Shown: positions 33,833 to 42,874 of the stretch, piece by piece
How positions within the stretch are numbered: position 1 is the stretch's first letter
How the letters are laid out: every line of letters begins with the position of its first letter
Origin: SB15 sp964639245
Lineage (GTDB): Bacteria > Chloroflexota > Anaerolineae > Aggregatilineales > J027
Assembly: GCA_964639245.1 (NCBI GenBank)
Contig: CAZXCU010000008.1
Coordinates: 62,001-126,000 of the forward strand
Length of the DNA stretch: 64,000 nt
Direction of reading: 5' to 3'
Translations under genes and position numbers: made by a program
Notes under the pieces: model-generated
What the model saw: the letters and a program-made list of their open reading frames with translations, nothing else
What the model was told of the DNA's origin: nothing
Databases searched by the model: none

Positions 33833-34065
33833 AAATGGCTCCTCAATTTTGGCTGCCAATTTTATCCTGTTTACCACGATGGCATATCAGAAACGCAACA
33901 GCGCTCCGACAGAAAAGTACCCATCCCATCCACCGGAGCGCCGTCACTTTTGGCCTTTATTGAACCTTTATTGCACCTTTTCAAGCGTTTTTAGTGTAAT
34001 CCAATTTGTTATATCTGTAAAGCAGGAGTTTTGTTATACTTGCCCCTGTGTAGGAGAATCCATTT

Positions 34066-35331
34066 TTGAAACGCTGGCTGTTTATCCTTTGCCTCATCCT
34101 GACCGTTGTTCCCGTGACTGCCCAAGACAAACCCGAACCCCCCAATTTTCGCCCCGCCGCCTTTGAGCGAGAAATGGAATCTGCGCTCCAAGCCAATAAT
34201 CTGGATGGCGTGATGGTGCTGTTGATGGACAAGGGCGAAGTGGTCTATTTAGACGGGATTGGTACCAACGCAGCAGGCCAACCGTTTGACCTTGAGGAGT
34301 CCTATCCGATTGGGCGTTTGGCGGATATGTTCATCGCCACCAGTATTTTGATGTTACAGGAACGCGGGTGGGTGGAAGTGGAAGATTTTGCCAGCAACAG
34401 CCTGCCCGAATTGACCGCCGACCCGCTAACTTCGATTTTGCTGCGCCAATTGTTGAATCACAGCGCGGGATTGGGAACCGCCGAAACCGCCTTAATTGAA
34501 AAAATCACCCCGACGGCTGAACTTGCCGAACACAGCCAATTTTTTCCCGGCAGCCGTTTTTCCTACTGCACACGCTGTTATGGGTTGTTGATTCATCTGA
34601 CCGAAATGCTCAACGGCAAACCTTTTGACGAATTACTGCATGATACGATGTTTTATCCCCTGCACATGGACAATACCCGCCTTGAAGAGGGGCAACTCAT
34701 CACGACTCTGCCAGACATGGCGCATTGGCTAGGGATGCTGCTGCAAAACGGGCGCTGGGAATCTGTCCAGTTGATTCAGCCGCAAACCATTCGAGAGATG
34801 CAAAAAGCGACCATTCCCACCAACCGCAATCAAAATGAACACGCGGGGTATGGTTGGTTGGTGCAGAAAAATCTGGGATTAGGTGTGCGTGACCCTCTGG
34901 ATGACCAACTCGCAACGGTGCTTGATTTCGGGGAATATCGCGCCCAGATGACTACCTTGCCCTATTTTCAACGCGGTGTTTTGCTGCTCACCGACCAGCC
35001 CACCGCCGGACTCGAATCCCTGATGGCAGTGGCAGTCAAGCATTTTCTGGGATGGCAGCCGCCCGAATTTGAAAAAATCGAGAGCTTACGTGGATACACC
35101 GGAGTCTTTCGCACCCCGACCAACGAAGAAATTATCCTGCGCGAACAGGGTGATGGGCTTGAAATTGAAATTCAGGGTCAAACTGCCCCTTTAACACAGG
35201 TGGATGTGCGCCAATTTGTCTATGTATTGGACGGCAAACGGGGCAATGTGTATTTTGATTTGAACGCACAGGGCAGTGTTTTTACCCTCTCGATTGATGG
35301 GGTATCGCGGGTTTTCACCCGTTTTGCGTAG
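34066..35331 (+). CDS. Secreted serine beta-lactamase-fold protein lacking the catalytic SxxK
   Basis: The 421-residue protein has a signal peptide ('MKRWLFILCLILTVVPVTAQ') and a class C beta-lactamase/DD-peptidase-like fold. At the place of the usual 'IGSxxKxFTA' it reads 'IGRLADMFIA', so the nucleophilic Ser and the Lys are absent. The YxN motif position reads 'YCT'. Flanking fold markers are kept ('LLNHSAGLG', 'PGSRFSY', 'FYPLHMDNTRL'). It is probably a binding or structural pseudoenzyme in the cell envelope. The TTG at 34066 has GTAGGAG upstream. Confidence 0.75.
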   Translation: MKRWLFILCLILTVVPVTAQDKPEPPNFRPAAFEREMESALQANNLDGVMVLLMDKGEVVYLDGIGTNAAGQPFDLEESYPIGRLADMFIATSILMLQERGWVEVEDFASNSLPELTADPLTSILLRQLLNHSAGLGTAETALIEKITPTAELAEHSQFFPGSRFSYCTRCYGLLIHLTEMLNGKPFDELLHDTMFYPLHMDNTRLEEGQLITTLPDMAHWLGMLLQNGRWESVQLIQPQTIREMQKATIPTNRNQNEHAGYGWLVQKNLGLGVRDPLDDQLATVLDFGEYRAQMTTLPYFQRGVLLLTDQPTAGLESLMAVAVKHFLGWQPPEFEKIESLRGYTGVFRTPTNEEIILREQGDGLEIEIQGQTAPLTQVDVRQFVYVLDGKRGNVYFDLNAQGSVFTLSIDGVSRVFTRFA

Positions 35332-35342
35332 CGCCCAATTTT

Positions 35343-35960
35343 TTATCGTTCTGCCACGACGACAATTCGTTCCTCATATGTATTGTTGAGGAAGTTATAA
35401 CCTGTGCAGGTGATGAGCGTTACCCGTTCGGACTCGGTGGGGTACACCACGCTTAAATCGTCTGCTTGGACGACTTTTACTTCCGTCACCCAGTAGGTAT
35501 ACGAAACACCGTTTTGTGTCACTGTAATCGCATCCCCCGATTCAAGTTCATGAATCCGTGCAAAAACGCCCGGTCTGCCATCTTTCAGTTCGACATGCCC
35601 CGCCAACACAATATTCCCCGGCGAACCGAGCCAACCTGTGCCTTCCAGATGTCCCACCCGATTTTCCAAGTGACTCACGCGCCAGCCATCTTCCTCCAAT
35701 TGAGATTCGATAATGGCTTCTTTGATGCCCGCGTCCGCGATAAAAATTTCGGGGTAGCTCGCAGTCCCACTTTGTTCGGGTGTGGATTGCAGGACATTAG
35801 TAGCAGAAGGGGGCGGCGGTTCAATTTCTGGCAATTCAAGCGCATCGGATGGCAAACTGCCAATCCGCGCAAACCAGATGACCCCGCCGGACACTACACC
35901 CAGCAGCATCAATCCAGCGAAGGTAACGATGGAATGAGGATTTGCTTTTTTCTGTCGCAT
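35343..35960 (-). CDS. Sortase (class D/E-like)
   Basis: The 205-residue protein has an N-terminal membrane anchor ('IVTFAGLMLLGVVSGGVIWF'), a proline-rich linker and a sortase domain. Catalytic residues are His in 'IVLAGHVE', Cys in 'VTLITCTGY' and Arg in 'YEERIVVVAE'. The ATG at 35960 ('MRQKK') gives a standard positively charged N-terminus; an upstream frame extension to 36035 has no conserved content. Sortases transpeptidate LPxTG-like substrates; no substrate with such a signal is obvious in the window. Confidence 0.85.
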   Translation of the reverse strand: MRQKKANPHSIVTFAGLMLLGVVSGGVIWFARIGSLPSDALELPEIEPPPPSATNVLQSTPEQSGTASYPEIFIADAGIKEAIIESQLEEDGWRVSHLENRVGHLEGTGWLGSPGNIVLAGHVELKDGRPGVFARIHELESGDAITVTQNGVSYTYWVTEVKVVQADDLSVVYPTESERVTLITCTGYNFLNNTYEERIVVVAER

Positions 35961-36046
35961 TGAGCAAAATCTGGCTATATCATTTTCTATTATAGAACAA
36001 ATCCAATTTTCAATAGTCACGCGGACGGGATTCATACACTTTTCGC

Positions 36047-37222
36047 ATGGAAAACATGTATCAAGATTTAACCAAGACCTGGGATGGTTTCACTCCGCTT
36101 ACACAGGACATCCTCATCATTATCGGCGTGGTGATGGTCACCTGGCTTGTGCGTCAGATGATTCAACCCCTGCTCATCCGCCGTTTGCATCGGTTGGCAG
36201 CCCGCACCGAAACCCAATGGGACGATATTATCATTGCAGCGCTCGATACGCCCCTCCGCTACTTAATGATGGCCTTGATTCTAGCTGCCGGGGTCGAACT
36301 GATTAATCTGGAAGCCACCATTGGTGTCTTTATTACCCATGTCTCACGGACACTTATCATTGTGGCGGTGTTTCTCATCGTTTTTCAAATGGGCAGTTAC
36401 ATCACCCAGAATCCGCTGACCATGCGCCGTGTGACCAGTTTACGGGTGGATGACGCGCTGCTGCCTTTTCTGCGAACCGCGCTGCGTTTTTTGCTGATTA
36501 TGCTGGCGCTGGTCATTGTCGTTGAAGAATGGGGGTACAACGTCAATGGTTTGATTGCCGGGTTGGGGGTCGGGGGCTTGGCGGTAGCTCTCGCCGCACA
36601 GGATACCATCTCCAATCTCTTTGGTTTTTCGATGATTGTGGGGGACAGGCCTTTTGTGGAAGGCGAATATATTGTCACCAGCGCGGCAAGCGGCACAGTG
36701 GAAAATGTGGGTCTGCGTTCGACGCGCATCCGCCAGCTTGACCAATCGCTTGTGACCATTCCCAACAACAGTCTTGCCAGCAATCCGATTACCAACTGGT
36801 CACGCCTGAGCAAACGTCGTATCAATACCACCATCGGCCTGACTTACCAGACCAGCAGCGCCCAACTACGCGGGTTGCTCCATGTCCTGCGGGAGATGTT
36901 ACAAAATCATCCTCTGGTCGAAAAAGACTCGGTGGTGGTGATTTTTACCAACTTCGGGGAAAACTCGCTGGATATTCTGGTGCGCTGTTATTTGGCTATC
37001 GAAGATTGGACAGAATTTCATCTGGAACAGGAAAAAATCTTCCTCGATATCATGGACATGGTTCAACAGATGGGGCTAGAAATTGCCTTCCCCAGCCGCA
37101 CCATCTATATTGAGGAAATGCCCGAACTGCGCGGCAGACTGCCCAAACCCACCCCGCTCCCCGTTCCCGATGACACTTACCGCCCGGTCTCGGATGATTT
37201 GTCTCAGGATGAGTATAAATAA
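36047..37222 (+). CDS. MscS-family mechanosensitive ion channel
   Basis: The 391-residue protein has about four or five N-terminal membrane helices. The last is the pore-lining helix ('LIAGLGVGGLAVALAAQDTI'), rich in Gly and Ala as in MscS TM3. The beta domain follows ('NLFGFSMIVGDRPFVEGEYI', 'VTIPNNSLASNPITNWS') and then a cytosolic alpha/beta domain and a Pro-rich tail. It would release solutes upon hypo-osmotic shock. It is divergent from the sortase gene. Confidence 0.93.
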   Translation: MENMYQDLTKTWDGFTPLTQDILIIIGVVMVTWLVRQMIQPLLIRRLHRLAARTETQWDDIIIAALDTPLRYLMMALILAAGVELINLEATIGVFITHVSRTLIIVAVFLIVFQMGSYITQNPLTMRRVTSLRVDDALLPFLRTALRFLLIMLALVIVVEEWGYNVNGLIAGLGVGGLAVALAAQDTISNLFGFSMIVGDRPFVEGEYIVTSAASGTVENVGLRSTRIRQLDQSLVTIPNNSLASNPITNWSRLSKRRINTTIGLTYQTSSAQLRGLLHVLREMLQNHPLVEKDSVVVIFTNFGENSLDILVRCYLAIEDWTEFHLEQEKIFLDIMDMVQQMGLEIAFPSRTIYIEEMPELRGRLPKPTPLPVPDDTYRPVSDDLSQDEYK

Positions 37223-37366
37223 CTTACCTTACGCAGAATCGCGTTTTGGGGACATTTTTTGACCCCGCCCTGCCTTCGGCTTCCCTCCCCAATGCTTTGG
37301 GGACAAACAGGGCAGCTTGCTGACGGGATTGAGGGTGGGGATTTTCCCGCATTGCGTAAGGTGAGT
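37222..37366. repeat. MITE-like palindromic element
   Basis: ACTTACCTTACGC (37222-37234) and GCGTAAGGTGAGT (37354-37366) are inverted repeats with one mismatch at the ends of 145 bp. Inside are the nested stems GCCCTG/CAGGGC (37267-37272/37308-37313) and TCCCCAA/TTGGGGA (37286-37292/37297-37303). The inner stem is identical to that at 10062-10079. The left end overlaps the last base of the MscS stop region. The rest of the intergenic stretch up to 37702 shows no recognisable gene. Confidence 0.55.
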
Positions 37367-37702
37367 AAATAGCTCAAGAGGCGGTCATTATCTAACAAAG
37401 ATGGGACGCGGGGCATGTCCGTTAAAGAAAAAAGTGAGCGTGTAAGAAAGATTGTATAAATGGTTCGGACATGCGCTAAAGAAGCGTTGACAAACGAAAA
37501 TGCCAACCAGCCCAAGATCGAAAGGCCCAGTTTGGCGTATCCAAGCGGAATTGGGGTGAACTTGTCTGAAATCTGGGGCGATAAATACGTTGTCGCGGTA
37601 CATGCTTGGGAACATAACCCGATGGCGTTTGAAGCCATCCATGTATCGTGAAAATGTCTCTTATCTCTCCTCCGCCAACACGGGCAAGACCCAAAAGTTG
37701 TT

Positions 37703-39094
37703 TTACATCAATCGGTATGCACGGTGAGCAAGGCCATACCCCAGATCCGCCATCATCTCCATTGCATCGGTCTCATCTATAATGTAGCGGCTGACCAAAT
37801 CAGCAAGCCAGTTAGCACTAGCACGCCGCCATACGTCATGGCGCACTGGAATAGAGGGAAAAGCGCGGGTATCATCGTTAAACCCAACTGTGTTATACAA
37901 TCCGGCGGTTTCCATGACCTGTTCAAAAAAGCGCTGCATCCCGTTCAGGCTGTCAAAAAACCACCAGGGCGGCCCCAAACGCAGCGCGGGATAATGCCCG
38001 ACCAGTGGCGCAAGTTCGCGGCTATAGGTGGTTTCATCCAGCGTGAACAAAATGAGCGTCAAACGTGAATCATTACCAAATTGATCCAGCAGTGGCTTTA
38101 AAGCGCGGGTGTATTCGGTTTGGATGGGAATATCTGCGCCTTTATCCCGCCCATACTGCTCAAAAATGGACGGGTTATGATTTCGCAGCGAACCAATATG
38201 AAGCTGCATCACCAGACCATCTTCAACGCTCATTCGTGCTAGCTCAATCAGCATGTGTCCGGTAAATCGGTAGGCATCCTCTGGCAAGGACTCATTTTTG
38301 AGCGCCCGTTGAAAAATCCGATCTGCCTCCTCCGGTGAGAGTCGTTGCGTATAGGCAGTTAAAGCAGCATGGTCAGTCGCCACCGCACCCATCGCCTTAA
38401 AAAATGCCCGTTGTTTTTCCAGTGCTTGAATGAACGTGGTGTAATTATGAATGGTTATGCCACTGACCGCGCTCAATTGTGCAATCTGCTGTTGCCACTG
38501 TTCGGTATCCAGATTCACCACTGCATCGGGGCGAAAAGTCGGGATAATATGCCCATTCCATGCCGACTCGCGGATTTGCTGGTGAAATTTCAGAGTATCG
38601 GTGGCCGCATCGGTGGTCGCCAGCACCTCAATATGAAAGCGCTCAAACAGGCGGCGCGGCGAAAATTCCGGTTGGGCTAATTTTTCGCTCAGGGTATCGT
38701 AAATTTTTTGAGCATTCGCGCTGTTTAATTTTTCGGTAATGCCAAAAACCGTTGCCAGCTCATCCCGAATCCAGATTCCGGTGGGTGTCCCGCGAAAGAG
38801 ATAAAAATGGTCGGCAAAAAGCTGCCAGATTTTCCGATGATCCTGTTCGACTTGTGTGCCATCTACACGGGGAATCGCCAGCGCATCAAGAGAAATGCCC
38901 TGCGAATACAGCATCCTGAAAATGTAATGGTCGGGGATGATGAGCAAATCTACCGGACTGCCAAATTGATAGGCAGGATCAGCAAACAGGCGCGGATCCA
39001 CATGACCATGTGGGCAGATATAAGGCAGTCCGGCAACCGATTGATAAAGCGTGAAGGCAAACTCTGACCGCAGATAACGTTTTTCAGGCAGCAT
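37703..39094 (-). CDS. uxaC: Glucuronate/galacturonate isomerase UxaC
   Basis: The 463-residue TIM-barrel metalloenzyme isomerises D-glucuronate to D-fructuronate or D-galacturonate to D-tagaturonate. The N-terminal 'PHGHVDPRLFA' supplies metal-binding His. 'HYIFRMLYSQG', 'LQLHIGSLRNHN' and 'VGFNDDTRAFPSIPVRHDV' are family signatures. The length is normal. It is the last gene of a minus-strand pectin-uronate operon, 11 bp after a GH105-type gene. Confidence 0.95.
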   Translation of the reverse strand: MLPEKRYLRSEFAFTLYQSVAGLPYICPHGHVDPRLFADPAYQFGSPVDLLIIPDHYIFRMLYSQGISLDALAIPRVDGTQVEQDHRKIWQLFADHFYLFRGTPTGIWIRDELATVFGITEKLNSANAQKIYDTLSEKLAQPEFSPRRLFERFHIEVLATTDAATDTLKFHQQIRESAWNGHIIPTFRPDAVVNLDTEQWQQQIAQLSAVSGITIHNYTTFIQALEKQRAFFKAMGAVATDHAALTAYTQRLSPEEADRIFQRALKNESLPEDAYRFTGHMLIELARMSVEDGLVMQLHIGSLRNHNPSIFEQYGRDKGADIPIQTEYTRALKPLLDQFGNDSRLTLILFTLDETTYSRELAPLVGHYPALRLGPPWWFFDSLNGMQRFFEQVMETAGLYNTVGFNDDTRAFPSIPVRHDVWRRASANWLADLVSRYIIDETDAMEMMADLGYGLAHRAYRLM

Positions 39095-39105
39095 CCATTT
39101 TTCCT

Positions 39106-40215
39106 TTATTTACTTTCTATGGTCACAAACTGGCGTTCCATTTCTACGCTGGCAAGGATAAATGCGCCAATGCCTTTGTAATCGTTGGTGACAATCGGTT
39201 CGCTCATATAGTAATCAAATGTACCCGAACGATAGGGAGTCCCGCCAAGCCCTGCGACACTGCAAATGCGTGTTACCTTCACTTCGTCGTTTTGCTGGAT
39301 GAAATTTTCAACAATGCCCGTATAGGCTTTTTCAGCATAAGTCAGGAAAGTTGGTGCGAGATACCCTTTTCGTATTCCCTTCGTAATCGCATAAACGAAC
39401 ATGCACGAAGCGGATGATTCTAAATAATTGCCTTCGCGTCTGGGCTGGTCAATCACTTGATACCAGACTCCGCTACTGGAATCTTGATAGCGCAGCACTG
39501 CCGCCAGCGTAATTTCATAAATATTGAGCAGAGTCTGATAATCCGCATGATCGGGTGGAAAATAATCCAGCACATCCACCAGCGCCATCAGATACCAGCC
39601 CACCGCCCGTCCCCAGATATGCGGCGAACGTCCTGTAACAGGGTCTGCCCACTGCTGCTGTTTGGTTTCATCCCACCCGTGATACAACAGCCCGGTATAA
39701 GGATCGCGGGTATGCTGCGCCAGCAATTTTAACTGGTGTGCCACGTCATCAAAGGCGGCAGGTTCATTAAACATCGCTCCGAAGCGGGTATAAAATGGGC
39801 TGCCCATATACGCACCATCCAGCCACATTTGATGCGGATAAATGAGCTTATGCCAGAATCCGCCCTCCGCCACGCGGGGATGTTGACGCAGTTGATCACG
39901 CAGCAGCAGCAGCGCTTTGTGGTAGCGCTCCTCATGCGTGATTTCATAGAGTGAAAGCAACAATCGTCCCGGTTGAATATTATCAATATTATAGTCTTCT
40001 AAGCGGTAAGTACGAATCTGGCCTTCTGCGCTCACAAAATGATCAATATTTTGTCGGATGTAATCAAAATAAATCGATTCTCCGGTGTCTTGCCACAATT
40101 CTAAAATGCCCGTCAGCACCACACCCCATTCATATGACCATTTTTCGGACAAAAAACGCTGCTGCATGACGGAAACGGCTGTTCGCGCCGCCCATGCTGT
40201 TTCGTTCATATTCAA
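39106..40215 (-). CDS. GH105-type unsaturated rhamnogalacturonyl hydrolase (YteR-like)
   Basis: The 369-residue protein is an (alpha/alpha)6-barrel hydrolase. The motif 'MWLDGAYMGSPFYTRFG' contains the catalytic Asp of YteR-type enzymes, and 'IWGRAVGWYLMALVDVL' and 'LESSASCMFVYAI' are further signatures. It removes unsaturated galacturonate from rhamnogalacturonan or related oligosaccharides by hydration of the double bond. It lacks a signal peptide, so it acts on imported oligosaccharides. It sits with KduD, KduI and UxaC. Confidence 0.9.
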   Translation of the reverse strand: MNMNETAWAARTAVSVMQQRFLSEKWSYEWGVVLTGILELWQDTGESIYFDYIRQNIDHFVSAEGQIRTYRLEDYNIDNIQPGRLLLSLYEITHEERYHKALLLLRDQLRQHPRVAEGGFWHKLIYPHQMWLDGAYMGSPFYTRFGAMFNEPAAFDDVAHQLKLLAQHTRDPYTGLLYHGWDETKQQQWADPVTGRSPHIWGRAVGWYLMALVDVLDYFPPDHADYQTLLNIYEITLAAVLRYQDSSSGVWYQVIDQPRREGNYLESSASCMFVYAITKGIRKGYLAPTFLTYAEKAYTGIVENFIQQNDEVKVTRICSVAGLGGTPYRSGTFDYYMSEPIVTNDYKGIGAFILASVEMERQFVTIESK

Positions 40216-40236
40216 TTTTCCTCTACTAAGGGTTGT

Positions 40237-41007
40237 CTAACGCGCCAACCATCCCCCATCAACGGGAATAATCGCGCCCTGTACATATTGGGCAGCCTCC
40301 GACGCTAAAAACACGGCCACCCCCTTCAAATCTTCCGGCGTTCCCCACCGTCCAGCCGGAATACGACTCAAAATCGCTTGGTTGCGGTCTGCGTCCGCCC
40401 GAATGGGGGCAGTATTCGCCGTTGCCATGTACCCCGGCGCAATGGCATTCACATTAATGCCCTGTCCCGCCCATTCATTGGCGAGAGCGCGGGTGATTCC
40501 CGCCACCGCGCTTTTGGCGGCAGTATAAGACGGAACAAGAATCCCGCCCTGAAAAGACAGCATTGAGGCAATATTGATGATTTTGCCCCCGCCATTTTTC
40601 TGCATGACACGGCCTACGGCTTGCGACAGAAAAAATACGGCCTTCAGATTAATTTGGATTACCTCATCCCAATCCGCTTCGCTGAACTCCAGCGCGGGCG
40701 CACGGCGAATAATGCCCGCATTGTTGACGAGAATATCCACCCGCCCCAACACAGCGACAACCTGTTCTACCAGCGTGTTCAGTTCAGCCACGCTGGTTTG
40801 AGACAAATCGGCGGTCAGGGTTAAAAAACGCCGTCCCAATGATTCCACTGCCGCGCAGGTTTCGGCACAGTCGGGGGTGCGATCTAAAACCGCGATGTCT
40901 GCCCCTGCTTCCGCCAGCGCAATCGCAATCGTCTGCCCCAAGCCCTGACTGCCCCCTGTGACCAGCGCGACTTTGCCGGTGAGCGTAAATGCCTCCAAGA
41001 TGCCCAT
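40237..41007 (-). CDS. kduD: KduD-like 2-deoxy-D-gluconate 3-dehydrogenase (SDR)
   Basis: The 256-residue SDR has 'TGGSQGLGQTIAIAL', 'NNAGIIRRAPALEFSEADWD' and the catalytic region 'NIASMLSFQGG' with 'SYTAAKSAV'. These match KduD, which reduces 5-keto-4-deoxyuronate-derived 2,5-diketo-3-deoxygluconate to KDG. The 'MLSFQGG' segment and adjacency to KduI make this assignment stronger than for the other SDRs here. A 6-bp gap separates it from kduI. Confidence 0.9.
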   Translation of the reverse strand: MGILEAFTLTGKVALVTGGSQGLGQTIAIALAEAGADIAVLDRTPDCAETCAAVESLGRRFLTLTADLSQTSVAELNTLVEQVVAVLGRVDILVNNAGIIRRAPALEFSEADWDEVIQINLKAVFFLSQAVGRVMQKNGGGKIINIASMLSFQGGILVPSYTAAKSAVAGITRALANEWAGQGINVNAIAPGYMATANTAPIRADADRNQAILSRIPAGRWGTPEDLKGVAVFLASEAAQYVQGAIIPVDGGWLAR

Positions 41008-41013
41008 GTGTGC

Positions 41014-41841
41014 CTACCTTATCTGTGCCATATTCACGGCATCCATATCAGAAAAAGTCTGGTTTTCGCCTGCCATCGCCCAGATAAACGCATAATTACC
41101 GGTACCCATGCCTGCGTGAATTGACCAGCTAGGCGAAATGACCGCTTCTTCGTTCCGCACGACGAGATGGCGGGTTTCATCCGGTTCGCCCATCAGATGA
41201 AAAACAACGTTGTTCTCCTGCACATCAAAATACAAATACACTTCCATCCGTCGGGTATGGGTATGCGGGGGCATGGTGTTCCACATATTGTTCGGTTCAA
41301 GCAGGGTCACACCGAGTACCAGTTGACAACTCTGTACCCCGTCAGGATGAATGTATTTATAAATGGTGCGCTGGTTAGAATTTTTGATGTCGCCCAGATG
41401 CACAGGCTCAGCTTCCGACTGCGAAATTTTCGCCGTTGGATAGTTGGCATGAGCTGGCGTGCTGATGAAATAAAAACGGGATGACTGGTCAAGACTGCTA
41501 AAACAGACTTTTTCCACGCCTTTTCCAATATACAGCGCGTCGAATTTTTCCAGCCGATAGGCTTGGTCGTTGACAAGCACTTCGCCCGCACCGCCAATAT
41601 TCACAATGCCCATTTCGCGCCGTTCGAGGAAAAAATTCGCTCCGATTTGTTTCGGGTCGGCGGTCAGTTCCAACGATTGACTCGCCGGAGAAGCGCCCCC
41701 CACGATAACACGGTCAATATGGCTGTAAACCAGTTTTATAGAATCGGGTGTAAACAGCTTTTGAATCAAAAATTCTTCGCGGAGCTGGTCGGTGGTGTAA
41801 GTTTTCACCCGTGTAGGGTGCGAAGGATAGCGCATTTCCAT
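41014..41841 (-). CDS. kduI: 5-keto-4-deoxyuronate isomerase KduI
   Basis: The 275-residue zinc cupin isomerises 4-deoxy-L-threo-5-hexulose uronate to 2,5-diketo-3-deoxy-D-gluconate. 'MPPHTHTRRMEVYLYF' and 'SWSIHAGMG' contain the zinc His and Glu ligands, and the N-terminal 'MEMRYPSHP' and 'TTDQLREEFL' are characteristic. The length is normal. It follows the second GH105-type gene by 4 bp. Confidence 0.96.
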   Translation of the reverse strand: MEMRYPSHPTRVKTYTTDQLREEFLIQKLFTPDSIKLVYSHIDRVIVGGASPASQSLELTADPKQIGANFFLERREMGIVNIGGAGEVLVNDQAYRLEKFDALYIGKGVEKVCFSSLDQSSRFYFISTPAHANYPTAKISQSEAEPVHLGDIKNSNQRTIYKYIHPDGVQSCQLVLGVTLLEPNNMWNTMPPHTHTRRMEVYLYFDVQENNVVFHLMGEPDETRHLVVRNEEAVISPSWSIHAGMGTGNYAFIWAMAGENQTFSDMDAVNMAQIR

Positions 41842-41845
41842 AAGA

Positions 41846-42874
41846 TTAATCTCCTAAAAATTCCGTCATGAGCAAAATCGCCAGCGCCTGTCCATAGAGG
41901 CGGGGCGCTCTGGGAATCGCGTTGTATTCTTCGTAAGCGATAAAACCGGAAGTGCCGCTGGAAACATTCAGAACAACACCATTTTCATCCACGTTATGCA
42001 GCACCGCCTGTAATGCACGCTGTGCAACTGCTTGAAATGAACTGTCCAGAATGCCTAAATGCAGCCCTTTTATTGCGCCGTATCCTAACGCTGCGGTAGC
42101 CGACATTTCAGTATAAGTCGCCGGATCATTCAAAATTGTATGAAAGCTACCGTCCACTTCTTGAAGGGGTTGAACCGCCTGCATTTGTGCTTGAAAGGAG
42201 GTAATAATCTCGGCTGCGTTGGCTGTTCCCATCGCGCTGACAATATCAACTACACTGGCAGCCATCCAACCGTTGCCGCGTCCCCAGAATGCGCCCGCCA
42301 TATAACTGTTGCTGCTAACTTCGTAGAGATGACGATATAAGCCGGTTTCGGCATCCTGCAAACTCACTTGATGCAAGCGAAATTGTTCCAGCGCGGCTTG
42401 CTGGCAGTCCTTCCGACGAAACAGACGGGCGCTGTCCGCCAGCACAATCCCCGCCATGAACAATGTATCTATCCAGACCTGTTCAGCAAGATTGGCGTTG
42501 ACGTTCGTCCATGTATGCTCATAACAACCATTCTGACATTTTGCGGCACTCCGCAGCAGCCAGCGCAGGTAATAATCCATTTCCTGCTTGTAAATCGGCA
42601 GTTTGAGATGTTCATAGAGTTTGAGTACCGCCTCAAACATGATAGAGCCATTGATGGAATAGGAGACAATGCCCATTTCCAGCAACCGATCTACGTAATG
42701 CTGCACATAGTCGAGATATTTTTTCTCGCCCAGCGCTTCATAAGCACGGATTAAGCCATATAGCCCGACTCCCGGTTGCCAGTCCCAGCGATGAATTTCT
42801 GGTTCAAAATGCTCATACTCGGCTTGCATGAGTCGTAGAGTGGCATCGGCCACCAGCGCAATTTTTTCTTTCAT
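41846..42874 (-). CDS. GH105/GH88-type unsaturated uronyl hydrolase
   Basis: The 342-residue (alpha/alpha)6-barrel protein has 'EQVWIDTLFMAGIVLA', the catalytic-Asp motif, 'FWGRGNGWMAASVVDIV' and 'TEMSATAALGYGAIKGL'. It is clearly a different subfamily from the hydrolase at 39106-40215, so the pair may act on different linkages of pectin fragments. There is no signal peptide. It overlaps the YesL-like gene by 4 bp. Confidence 0.88.
   Translation of the reverse strand: MKEKIALVADATLRLMQAEYEHFEPEIHRWDWQPGVGLYGLIRAYEALGEKKYLDYVQHYVDRLLEMGIVSYSINGSIMFEAVLKLYEHLKLPIYKQEMDYYLRWLLRSAAKCQNGCYEHTWTNVNANLAEQVWIDTLFMAGIVLADSARLFRRKDCQQAALEQFRLHQVSLQDAETGLYRHLYEVSSNSYMAGAFWGRGNGWMAASVVDIVSAMGTANAAEIITSFQAQMQAVQPLQEVDGSFHTILNDPATYTEMSATAALGYGAIKGLHLGILDSSFQAVAQRALQAVLHNVDENGVVLNVSSGTSGFIAYEEYNAIPRAPRLYGQALAILLMTEFLGD

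Noticed and set aside
35466..35963. Plus-strand frame opposite the sortase gene
   Set aside because: The sortase catalytic His, Cys and Arg are on the minus strand; the plus frame is a shadow.
37204..37638. 144-codon minus-strand frame upstream of uxaC
   Set aside because: It runs through the MITE-like inverted repeat, competes with several other frames of equal quality, and has no convincing start or motif.
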